DNA of 64,000 nucleotides, from NCBI RefSeq assembly GCF_905404315.1, contig NC_066301.1:1240001-1304000 (forward strand), read 5' to 3'. The stretch comes from Leptidea sinapis. Taxonomy: Eukaryota; Arthropoda; Insecta; Lepidoptera; Pieridae. Shown here piece by piece: positions 1-9,900 of the stretch. Numbering within the stretch: position 1 is the stretch's first letter; the number at the start of each line of letters is the position of its first letter. The translations under genes and the position numbers were made by a program. The notes below the pieces were generated by a model that saw only the letters and a program-made list of their open reading frames with translations, did no database searches and was not told the origin of the DNA.

Positions 1-119
1 AGTACTAAGTTTATAATATATAATATAATATAATCTATACTTGTAATAAGCCTGTAGTATCAAAACTGAGTCAGGGCAATGAAAAAAGAGAAATAGAACA
101 TATCCCTATTTTTTCAAAT

Positions 120-530
120 TTATTGTTTCTCTGTCTGTTTGTACGAGCTAATCTCTGAAACTACTGGTCCGATTTAATTGAAATTTTGCATGATGATACC
201 TTACATCCCCGGTCAACATCAATTTTCATCCCGAAAAATTTAGAAGTTTCGTGGGATATTTAAAAACCTATAGTAACTTATATAGCGTAGTACACAACAA
301 CTTATACACATAATTTATTAAAATATGGCATGTTGATATTGTATATTGCCGGTCAAAACTTCAAATACTTTTAATCCCAGAAAATTAAAGAGATACTGTG
401 GGATGTTTAAACAACTAAAGTAATTTATATTGCTAAGTGCACAATAACTTGTGCACATAGTTTAATAAAGTGTTGACCGGCAATATAAGGTATATTGCCG
501 GTCAACACTTTAAATACTTTTTAACCGACT
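120..530. repeat. Degenerate tandem repeat, unit about 125-140 bp
   Basis: Three related blocks each start with CCGGTCAA (near 211, 350 and 498) and share the order CCGGTCAA, a TCCC-GAAAAT-like stretch, GTGGGAT, a TTTAAA run, 'agtaacttatat' and 'acacaacaacttatacacat'. The lead-in at 120-200 resembles the 'ctgtctgtttgt...actactggtccgattt' sequence that is common in lepidopteran repeats. The last junction contains a 20-bp-arm palindrome, listed separately. No coding content is visible. Confidence 0.5.
468..510. repeat. Perfect hairpin palindrome, 20-bp arms, 3-nt spacer
   Basis: The arm at 468-487 is the exact reverse complement of 491-510, separated by AGG. The arms contain TTGACCGGCAATATA, so the repeat boundary of the surrounding tandem array is duplicated in inverted orientation. 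Confidence 0.85.
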
Positions 531-554
531 TAAAAAAAATTTTTAACAAAATAA

Positions 555-1415
555 CAACCGACTTCAATAACACTATTCCAAAACAATAGATACAATATGC
601 ACTAAAATAATTGCGTATTTTCATATAATATAATTCTAGTTACGATTATTGTAATTTTTGGAATCGGTGCCCTTTCGCTGCGACCCGCTCTCGCCTCTCA
701 CCTCCTCACGACTCAAGCACATCTCACCTATAACTATGTATTTGTGTAAGTGTAAGTTACAAGCCAACAGTCGGTGGATGACACCGACTCAAAAAATTAC
801 AATAATCGTAACTAGAATTAGATTGTATAAAAATACGCAATTATTTTTATACTGTTTAGTGCATATTATATCTATTGTTTTGGGTTAGAGTTTTTGAAAT
901 CGGTTTTTTTTTTGTTTAATTTTTTTTTTTTACTTTTAGTCTTTTTTTAAATACACTAACTAACAACTCGTCTTAATATGTGCAGATATACTAAATTTTT
1001 CAATTCAGCAATGAACGTAAGCGCTTAATTGAAGAGTTCCGTTTCTTTGTCATGGATTCCGTAATCAGAACCTAACCAAACTCTCACCAAACTATCTTTG
1101 AAGTATATCCTTTCTAATAAAAAAAGAATCATCGAAATCGGTTGGCGCGATATTGAGTTATTCGTAAATTTATCATCCACATTGCTATACGTATGTTTAG
1201 CAAATTTAAGACTTCTATGTTTTTCTCATGGATGTCATTATCAAATCTGGACCAAATTACATTGGGACCACACGGAAAGCATCAGCTTTCAAATAAGTAA
1301 AAAAATAATTATCAAAATCGGTTCACACACTCGAAAGTGTTGAGGTCACAAACAAAGCAAAAAAAGAAAATACCGATGAATTGAGAACCTCCTCCTTTTT
1401 TGAAGTCGGTTGAAA
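555..1415. mobile_element. Non-autonomous element with AACCGACTTC termini
   Basis: The element opens with AACCGACTTC (558-567) and closes with GAAGTCGGTT (about 1401-1410), a 10-bp terminal inverted repeat. Inside, about 575-668 and 782-885 form a long imperfect inverted repeat built on 'caatagatacaatatgcactaaa' and 'ctagttacgattattgtaattttt'. Related pieces occur in this window at 41608-41960 (inverted relative to the right end here), 50693-50890 and 53745-54115. No transposase is seen. The termini are familiar from lepidopteran interspersed repeats; the superfamily is not assigned. Confidence 0.6.
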
Positions 1416-2064
1416 ATAAATTAATTCATAAACATCACCCTTGAAGAGTAAATTATTACAAAAAATATTTGGTCGTTGTATGAGTGTGGTTTACACATGT
1501 GACGCGAAGTTAACTAGGAAATCTAATTAATTTACTCTTAATTTTTGATAAGATTAATGTTGAGCTGAAGGAAGTACTACCACAATATTATTGATATATA
1601 TACTTATAAAGAAGCTAGATATCACGATGAAGAAATGATATGATATTATGTTAATTCCTCATTCCTTGTACAAAAAAAAAATCATTGACACAACACATTT
1701 TTAAGGCAAGACGTTGACGAACAGAGTTATTAATATATTTTTAACGAATTTCTCATTAAATGTTAATGTCATTGAATGTTACAGACACAATTGTAGATTG
1801 TAGTTTGGCTCCAACTGACAAAGTTCACCAGATTATAAATGTTACCCAGTATGACCTGTGATAATAATCATCGTTTGGTATCGAAGTGTGGTCAGGTATT
1901 ACACAGCTAGGCGAGACGGCATACTCTTATTCAATATCCTTAACTTCAAGATCATCGCGCCTATGTAAGTTTTCATTTCAAAAACGGAAACAATGATTCA
2001 TTTAATTGGTTGATTATATTTCTTTTGTAATTATTCAAATGATTTAAGTTTTATAATAATACAT
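1416..2064. other. No gene recognised
   Basis: AT-rich sequence with short open frames only. No recognisable domain, terminal repeat or RNA gene was found. Confidence 0.5.
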
Positions 2065-2195
2065 AATTCCGCCAATATTGTTTTTAAACAATTCGACACG
2101 TGTTTTGCCTCTACACGAGGCATCCTCAGAACGTGCTGTCTCGCCAAAATCTGGCACGAGACTCAAAGTCTCGAATAACAAATATTGGCGGAATT
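2065..2195. mobile_element. 131-bp MITE with 15-bp perfect inverted termini
   Basis: AATTCCGCCAATATT at 2065-2079 is the exact reverse complement of 2181-2195. The interior holds two further hairpins, GCCTC-TACAC-GAGGC near 2107-2121 and CGAGACT-CAA-AGTCTCG near 2157-2173. The phrase 'gcctctacacgaggcatcctcag' is, from memory, a frequent lepidopteran repeat. The element does not code; the short open frame crossing it is a shadow. Target duplication is unclear, possibly a TA-type site. Confidence 0.7.
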
Positions 2196-2789
2196 AACAC
2201 CAAAGAAAACTTAAATCATTTGTATAATTATGGATTTCCACAAAGTAACGCCTACTTCAATAAATTTTCTTTTGTAATACTTTTTAAGAAGTTATTCGTT
2301 TTTCTTTCTGCACTGCTTGCCTGTGTAAACTTGCACTATGTCTAATATCACACTCCTCTATATGCGTGATGTGCATATGAAAGAACTTTTCATCATAAAT
2401 TAAAATATCTAACATCACTTATTAAAATACCTAAAAAGGAACACAAGGAAACGTTCTCCAAGAATGAAGTTACCCATTATTTATCGGTTTATGTACGCTT
2501 AGAACGAAGCCATGAAATAATGGTGATTCATTATTTGAATCTCGAGTTGATTCTGAGAATCTGCTTGAAAAAGTTCATTGTTGTTCGAGTGCTTGATTTA
2601 TACTTATTGTTTTTAAATCGAAAGTATTGTTGTGAAATAAGTCCTGTTAAGATTAAGAGTTCGTTTCTGTTGAAAAGGCATAGAAGGCATTTATTTTCTC
2701 AAAATAAATTATTTTCGAATACTGTTTATGTCGATAAAAGTAGTACCACCACCCGGAAAAATATGACAGTGCAAGAAAAAACGTGTTTT
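2196..2789. other. No gene recognised
   Basis: AT-rich; a 117-codon open frame covers 2520-2873 but has no recognisable motif and its end runs through an antisense LINE fragment, so it is not called as a gene. Confidence 0.5.
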
Positions 2790-2945
2790 TTAAATAAACA
2801 ATATTGTTGTTTCGTTACTATTGATAAAAATATTCATTTTCATAATTTAGGCCCAGGCTGTCCGATCGCATAGATTATATTTTGCTGTTGAGTATAATTT
2901 AACAAAACCACTTTTTATAAAAGAGTGGACCAGTAGTATAGTTTG
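2790..2945 (-). mobile_element. Antisense 3' fragment of the LINE-A family
   Basis: CCCAGGCTGTCCGATC at 2852-2867 is the exact reverse complement of 11379-11394, the last codons of LINE-A. Similarity, with gaps, extends both ways: 'tagattatattttgctgttgagta' matches the reversed coding end, 'aaaaccactttttataaaa' matches the reversed 'ttttataaaaaaatggctct', and 'caatattgt' lies in the reversed 3' UTR. This is therefore a second, older LINE-A 3' end placed head to head with the sense copy that starts near 2990. Confidence 0.55.
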
Positions 2946-2993
2946 ATATAATCAGAAGTCATTTCTTAATACGATCAAACGATCATAGGTATA

Positions 2994-3473
2994 ATGTTTG
3001 GTAATAACTCTCATAATATTAGAAATAAGGACCTAATTAAAAATATAGAAAAATTAATTAATATTTCCAATAACACAAAATCTAAAGTGATGATGTGTAC
3101 ATTCCCATACTCCTCGGATTTGACACAGGAGCAAAATAGAAAAATATTTAAATTAAATGCAACTTTGTATAATGCGACATTCCACAACAATGAAAATTTA
3201 ATTTTATTTGACACAAATAAATTCATTAATTATAAACTGAAAATAACCAATGGTAACCTATACCTACCATTTAGAGTTAAGCGACAGCTGGCTACTTTAG
3301 TAGCTTATAGTCTTAGTCAACAAACTACTTCCTCTGTAGTATTATTTAATAAACATGCCTCTATTGGGCAAAATTGTAAAATAATCGACATACAAGCCCC
3401 TATTGGGGAATGTATTAGTACTAATGTACAAAAATATAACAATGAAGATTTTTCTTCAATTAATTTAAATTAA
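2994..3473 (+). pseudogene. C-terminal part of LINE-A ORF1, possible SGNH/esterase-like domain
   Basis: A 159-codon open frame from an ATG at 2994. It opens with 'FGNNSHNI', followed by 'KSKVMMCTFPY', a central 'NENLILFDTNKFI' and 'LPFRVKRQLATLVAYSL'. This order resembles the G-N-D block, central strand and C-terminal helix of the SGNH-hydrolase-like domains found in ORF1 of some CR1/Jockey-type LINEs, but the catalytic Ser block would lie upstream and is missing, so the assignment is tentative. The upstream part of ORF1 is absent, consistent with 5' truncation on insertion. ORF2 follows within a few bases. Likely role in an intact element: nucleic-acid or membrane association of the ribonucleoprotein. 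Confidence 0.45.
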
Positions 3474-3478
3474 GTTAT

Positions 3479-5569
3479 TTGACAAGGGAGGACAACTCTT
3501 GCAATATCATACAAAACAGGCAACATTCACCAAATATAAATGTTACTGCTATAGATAATCATAATATAAAGCTCATAAATATTGTTCACCAGAATATACA
3601 AGGTATCTCAAGTAAGGAATTAGAAATTGAACTGTTTTTGAGCTGCTGTAATATAGATATATTATGTATTACAGAACATTGGCGTAAGAGTCATCAGCTC
3701 CAGTTTAGTTTTAGAGAACATAAAGTAGTCAGTTCGTTTTGTAGAAGTAGGGCAATACATGAAGGTTCCCTAATTATTATTAATAATAGATTAAAATGTA
3801 AAAATAGAAGAGATATTGTTAAGCTCTCTATAGAACAACTAATTGAGATAGCTTGTATAGAACTAGAGCAATTTATTATTGTAAGTGTATACCGCCCCCC
3901 CACTGCATCATATGAACAATTCCAACATAGAATGGAGGAGGTACTATCAAAATTTAGCAAAACTAGCAAGTCAATTATAGTGTGTGGAGATTTTAATATA
4001 AACTTGCTTGAACCTTCGGCCAATTGTACTAGCCTTAAAAATTTATTTCAAAGTTTTAATTTGTTCAATGTATTTTGAGAACCTACTAGAATCACTTCTA
4101 CAACAGCAACCTGTTTAGATAATATTTTTACAGATGTTACTATTACTAGTAAACTCATAATTAATAATCTTCAGTCCGACCATAGTGGACAACTTATAAA
4201 AGCAAATACAAGATTGGACAATGTCAGACCAAAAAAGGTGACGATTATACCAGTTACGGGTAGCCGTCTTGAGAGGTTTAGAAATAATTTGGTAAATACA
4301 ATACCATTTTTACACTGTGGCGAAACTGCTAATTTTCACTACAACTTAGTCTTCAATTCCTTCTGTGAGGAATTTGACAGGATTTTTACTCCAGTAACGG
4401 TGACACTAAACAACAAACATAGTTTTAATGATTGGGCAACAATGGGTATCCACAAAAGTCGTAAACGCTTATATGACCTTTATTATGAGAAACATTACAA
4501 TAATAGTGAAGAATTTAAAATATATGTAAAAAAATACTCCAAGCTCTTTAAAATAGTTTGTCATGAAGCGAAAACACGTTTCATTGCAGATAAAATTAAA
4601 AACAGTAATAATAAAGTAAAAGCGACTTTGAGTGTAATTAACAATGAAACTGGTAGATCGAATTGCCGTAACACCTCTATCTGTTTAAATATTAATAATC
4701 GCGTTATAAATTCGGAAATAGAAATTGCAAATGAATTTGATAAATACTTCTCCGAAATCCCGATTGTCACGACCAAAGACCTTAACTCTTCGCATAGCAT
4801 ATGATATGCTTAAATTACACGTACCAGTATCTTCCACTGATTTGAAATTTAAGTATGTTACAGGTAGCGATATAATAAAAATCTTCAAATTAATTAACCT
4901 AAAAAATACAAAAGACCTATGGGGCCATTCGACTAATATTGTAAAATACATACTTGACATTATAGCACCTGAATTAGCAATAATATTTAATGAATGCATA
5001 GATGAGGGTGTGTTCCCTGACCTCATGAAATACAGCAAAGTTATACCTTTGTTTAAATCGGGCAATTCTTTTGACCCTGCTAATTTCAGACTTATTTCAG
5101 TGCTGCCTGTTTTTAGTAAAATTTTTGAAAAACTTTTGCTTCAACAGCTACAAATGCATTTTTGTAAATTAATGAACAAAAATCAGTTTGGTTTCACTAG
5201 GGGCTTATCAACAATTAATGCGGGTACTAGACTCATTGAGCACATCTTTGACGCCTGGGAAGAGTCACAGGATGCATTGGGCATTTTTTGTGATTTGTCA
5301 AAAGCATTTGACTGCGTCCACCATGAAACTTTACTCCTAAAACTAAAACATTATGGAGTGAATAATAGAGCCCCAAATCTGTTAAAATCATATTTAAGCG
5401 AAAGAGTTCAGATAGTCGATGTAAATGGCAAACGGTCTTCGGGTAAACCTGTGGGAATAGGTGTTCCACAGGGTTCTATTCTCGGTCCTTTCTTGTTTCT
5501 TATATAGATTAACGATCTACCGTTTGTGGTAGATGATAGCCATGAGATTGTATTGTTTGCTGATGATAC
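3479..5569 (+). pseudogene. LINE-A ORF2, endonuclease plus reverse transcriptase, first part (broken)
   Basis: Nicks target DNA and reverse transcribes the element RNA in an intact copy. Endonuclease motifs are all visible: the Asn of 'HQNIQGI', Glu of 'ITEHW', Asp/Asn of 'CGDFNIN' and 'SDHSG' near 4180. The RT follows: 'NFRLISVLPVFSKIFEKLL', motif A 'CDLSKAFDCVHH' (about 5290-5325), motif B 'GVPQGSILGP' (about 5461-5490) and motif C 'LFADD' at 5553-5567, where the LTR element interrupts it. Breaks: TGA at 4076-4078 and TAG at 5505-5507, both in frame, and a one-base-class frameshift close to 4800. No ATG start is obvious after the ORF1 stop. Confidence 0.85.
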
Positions 5570-6067
5570 TGTAGCGGCCAAATCCGCTACTTACTTCCGC
5601 ACCGCCGCTTATGTTCTTGGACCACACGACATCACGCCACATCGTACGATCTATGACGACAGCCTACGTCACGGGTGGTGCGAGCTGCGAACCGGCTGCA
5701 TCGCGTGCGCGTCCCCGCGCCCGCGCTCCCGCCGCACACCGCGGGCCCTGCGCCCGCCGCCACAGCTAGGCCTCCCGCGCCCGCGCCCCGCGCGTCGCAT
5801 AAATACCAGAGGCGATCGCCCGCGCCACGCATTCTGCACATTTATTTACCTCGCGCTCACAGCTTTCCGCTTGCTTTATTTTTGCTTTGTATAGACGCTC
5901 ATTTCATTCTACATTTTGTAAAGTATTTCTTTTAATTAGTAGTAAATTCAACCTTTCATCTTTGACTCAATCTTTCATTCTTACTTCGCTTCAAACAAAT
6001 ATCATAGCATCCCTAGCTCAGCCAGGGGTAGTCATCGAGAAGTCGTAGGAGTAGAATACGTGCTACA
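5570..6067 (+). repeat. 5' LTR of the CsRn1-type element
   Basis: Runs TGTAGCGG...GCTACA. Its first bases form a hairpin, TAGCGG-CCAAAT-CCGCTA. A strongly GC- and CpG-rich block (about 5690-5795) precedes a TATA-like CATAAATA at 5799-5806, which is a plausible core promoter; U5 is AT-rich. The small open frames inside are artefacts of the GC-rich block and recur in the 3' copy. Confidence 0.95.
5799..5806 (+). promoter_or_regulatory. Putative TATA box of the 5' LTR
   Basis: CATAAATA lies at the downstream edge of the CpG-rich block. Transcription would be expected to start about 25-30 bases downstream. Inferred from sequence only. Confidence 0.4.
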
Positions 6068-6068
6068 G

Positions 6069-6077
6069 TGGTGACCC
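6069..6077 (+). other. Primer-binding site, tRNA-Trp
   Basis: TGGTGACCC begins one base after the 5' LTR. It is complementary to the 3' end of eukaryotic tRNA-Trp (...GGGTCACCA). Use of tRNA-Trp is a known trait of CsRn1-clade elements. Confidence 0.8.
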
Positions 6078-6094
6078 ATCCGACAAGTGACACG

Positions 6095-6958
6095 ATGACT
6101 GGCGCAGAACAACAACAAAAGGGATTAGGCGGTGGTCCAAGTACAAGTGACGGCGGAAATAACAGTGACGTATTTCGAGTGGGCGTACGGATACCACCCT
6201 TTTGGCCCGAGGAACCGGCTGTATGGTTTGCCCAAATTGAAGGTCAGTTCATTTTGTCTAATGTTACAAGTGACTCCACCAAGTTTTATTATGTCATTAG
6301 CCAATTAGACCATCAGTACGCAGCAGAAGTCAAAGATATCATTATTTCCCCGCCGGCTACAGACAAATACGAGAAATTAAAGTCGGAACTTATCAAGCGC
6401 CTCACAACGTCTAGAGAACGTAAAATTAAACAGTTGTTGATGCATGAAGACCTTGGTGATAGAAAGCCATCTCAATTTTTGCGTCATTTACAAAGCTCAG
6501 CAGGGAAGACAATACCAGAAGAGCTTATACGAACTATTTGGTCGAGTCGATTGCCAAATAATTTACAAACAATTGTCGCATTACAGAAGGACAGCGCCCT
6601 CGAAACCGTGGCAGATCTGGCGGACCACGTTCATGACATAGCACCGCCCGCAGTCGCTCAGGTAGCCAGATCAGCAACTGAACAGCCAGGTACTGCTTTT
6701 GAAATTATGTGTAACAAAGTAACAGAACTGACACGGCAGGTGGAGTCACTAATGCAGAGCCAGCAACGGCAGTCTCGATCCCGCTCCAATGACTTTAGGA
6801 ACGAATACCGCACGTCACGATCCCGCTCTAATTCCCGATACCGACAGCAACCAGAAGACGATACACAATGCTGGTATCATTTCCAATTTGGCTCGAACGC
6901 AAAGAAGTGTGTCAAGCCCTGCACATTTCGTTCGGGAAATGCCAAGGGCAGCCACTAG
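6095..6958 (+). CDS. gag: Gag of the CsRn1-type element
   Basis: Structural protein that packages the element RNA in the virus-like particle. The ATG at 6095 is taken as the start; the frame is open further upstream only through a GTG inside the primer-site region. About 287 residues. The capsid part has 'PPFWPEEPAVWFAQIEGQF' and 'LQTIVAL'. The C-terminus carries two Arg/Ser-rich stretches and a CHCC-type box, C-W-Y-H...C...C (about 6869-6925: 'CWYHFQFG', then 'KKCVKPC'), instead of the usual CCHC knuckle. This box is typical of the CsRn1 clade. Gag ends at TAG 6956-6958, overlapping pol in the -1 frame. Confidence 0.92.
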   Translation: MTGAEQQQKGLGGGPSTSDGGNNSDVFRVGVRIPPFWPEEPAVWFAQIEGQFILSNVTSDSTKFYYVISQLDHQYAAEVKDIIISPPATDKYEKLKSELIKRLTTSRERKIKQLLMHEDLGDRKPSQFLRHLQSSAGKTIPEELIRTIWSSRLPNNLQTIVALQKDSALETVADLADHVHDIAPPAVAQVARSATEQPGTAFEIMCNKVTELTRQVESLMQSQQRQSRSRSNDFRNEYRTSRSRSNSRYRQQPEDDTQCWYHFQFGSNAKKCVKPCTFRSGNAKGSH

Positions 6959-9900
6959 TGGCCGAACACGTCTGCCCTACATCATCAGGCCGCCTTTTTA
7001 TCACCGACCTTAACACAAAAGTACAATACCTTATCGACACAGGGTCTGACTTATGCGTTTATCCACGTTCTCGCATTCAAGAACATCGCACGAAGACGCA
7101 GTACGAGCTCTTTGCAGCAAACGGTACGGTGATATCAACATTTGGGTACGTTCACTTACAACTCAACCTAGGGTTGCGCCGCGTATTCAGTTGGCGCTTC
7201 GTGGTGGCAGACGTCTCCAAACCAATCATTGGCGTCGACTTCCTTAGCTTTTATAACCTGCTCGTCGACTGCCGCAATCACCGCCTGGTCGATGGGGTAA
7301 CGTCACTGTCCGTCGCCGTACCACGCCAGCACCACAAGGAGGACATCTCATCAGTACGTACAACATCGCCAGGGGACTCGTTGTATAACGACATTGTACG
7401 AGAGTTTCCGAACATTACACGCCCAGCTGGTAAGCCAAGTGAACCAAAACACAACACGGTTCACCATATTAGGACGACGCCTGGCCCACCAGTATTTTGC
7501 CGCCCTCGTCGGTTAGATCCGGAGAGACTCACCATTGCCAAAAAGGAGTTGGAAGAGATGGTACAAAATGGTACAGCTCGGAGATCAGAGAGCCCCTGGT
7601 CCTCAGCACTGCACCTAGCACGTAAGAAAAACGACGGCTGGAGACCTTGTGGGGATTACAGAGCATTGAACGCTCGCACTATTCCAGACCGATACCCTGT
7701 GCGGCACATCCAGGACTTTGCGCACCAGCTGGCAGGCAAAAAAGTCTTTTCTACGGTGGACCTCGTTAAAGCATATAATCAGATCCCAGTCCATGCTGAC
7801 GATATTCCTAAGACTGCCATTACCACGCCTTTCGGATTATTTGAATTCCCTTACATGACATTCGGACTTCGTAATGCTGCACAATCTTTCCAACGTTTTA
7901 TGGATGAAGCACTTAGAGACCTAGACTTCTGTTTTGGGTACATTGATGACATCCTAATCTTCTCTGAATCTCCATTACAGCACCAGCAACACCTTCGCCA
8001 GCTATTTCAACGTTTGACAGATTACGGCATACTGATAAACACAGCGAAATGTGTATTTGGTAAGGATGAAGTAACTTTTCTTGGCTTCACAGTGTCCGCA
8101 GCAGGCGTTAAACCTTTGGAGGAGAAGGTCCAGGCAGTTCAAGACTACCCGCCACCCAAGACGGTAAAGGAGTTGAGGCGATTCCTAGGAGTCATCAACT
8201 TCTACCGAAGATTCATTCCTGGAGCAGCAGCAATACAAGCACCGCTTAATGCCTTACTAGCTGGACCGAAAACCAAAGGATCACACCCAGTCAACATGAC
8301 TCTAGAGCTGCTAGAAGCATTTAAAAGATGTAAGTCTAGTCTTTCCCATGCCACACTCCTAGCACATCCAGATACCACAGCAGAGCTGGCGATACAGACT
8401 GACGCTTCGGACCACGCTATTGGAGCCGTACTGCAGCAAAGTAAGGGAAACACCTGGCAACCCCTCGCTTTTTTCTCCAGAAAACTCAGCCCTTCCCAAA
8501 AAAAGTACAGCCCTTACGACAGGGAATTATTGGCGATTTATGAAGCGATTCGTTATTTCAGATACATGGTTGAAGCGAGGACATTCACCATCTACACTGA
8601 CCACAAGCCCATTACGTTTGCATTCAGCACTCAACGTGACAGCTGCTCACCTCGTCAGTTCCGGTACTTGGACTTCATCAGTCAATTCAGCACTGATATC
8701 AGGTATATCCCTGGGAGGGACAACACAGTAGCTGACAGCATGTCTCGGGTTGAAGAGATGACAACGCCCCTAGATTACCAGTCCCTCGCCCGTGCCCAGG
8801 ATTCTGATGCTGAACTTCAAAACTTACTCGTAAGTGGGTCAGGCCTAAAATTAGAAAAGGTCATGCTAGAGAACTCTGATATTCAGGTATTCTGCGACAC
8901 TTCTACTCAATACACCAGACCTTTTGTTACTTCAGCTTTCCGACGTCAGGTATTCAACACGTTACATAGTCTAAGTCATCCCGGAGCAAAAGCCACAGCG
9001 CAATTGGTAGCACAACGCTTCGTTTGGCCGGGTATTAAGAAGGACTGTCGACAATGGGCCAAAGAGTGTCAACAATGTCAGCGCAGTAAAATATCTCGCC
9101 ACACATCAGCTCCAGTAGCAAAGTTCACAATGCCTTCAGCTCGCTTCCGTCAGGTCCATATGGACATAATAGGTCCCTTACCTTCTTCTGTTGGTCACAG
9201 GTACTGCCTCACCATGATCGACCGCTTCACTCGATGGCCGGAGGCCATGCCCTTGCAGGACATCACTGCAGAATCCTGCGCTGCCGCCTTCGTAACTGGG
9301 TGGATTGCGCGGTTCGGTTGCCCCGAGAGCATCATAACCGACCGCGGCCGCCAGTTTGACAGCCAGCTGTTCAAGAGGGTCGCCGCGCTGGTAGGTGTCG
9401 ACCACCGCACCACAACAGCTTATCATCCCGCAGCAAATGGCCTCGTAGAGAGGCTACACCGTCAGCTCAAGGCCGCTATAACCTGCCACACCAGTGCTCA
9501 ATGGACGGAGGCATTACCTCTCGTGCTGCTGGGCATACGCAGCGCGTGCAAAGATGACCTGCAGGCGTCTACCGCGGAATTAGTCTACGGCGAGCCACTC
9601 CGCTTACCTGGACAGTTCCTTCAGCCCATACGGGACGACCACATCGACGTTACCGACTTCGCCAGCAGACTGAAACAGCACATCACTAAGCTGTCACCAA
9701 CATCTACGTCATGGCACGGACAACGTACATTCTACGTGCCCAAAGACCTACAGCACTCCACTCACGTGTTCCTGCGCCAGGGTCCTGTAAAACGGCCGCT
9801 ACAAGCCCCGTACACCGGACCCTACAAGGTACTACGTCGGGGCTCCAAGTCATTTGACATAGAAGTCCAGGGTAAGACGTCAACAGTAACGATCGACCGT

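Noticed and set aside
2520..2873. 117-codon open frame as a gene
   Set aside because: No motif, low-complexity AT-rich codons, and its end lies in an antisense LINE fragment.
5526..5935. Pro/Arg/Ala-rich open frames in the LTRs
   Set aside because: They arise from the GC-rich LTR block, recur identically in the 3' LTR (10140-10443), and have no start context or domain.
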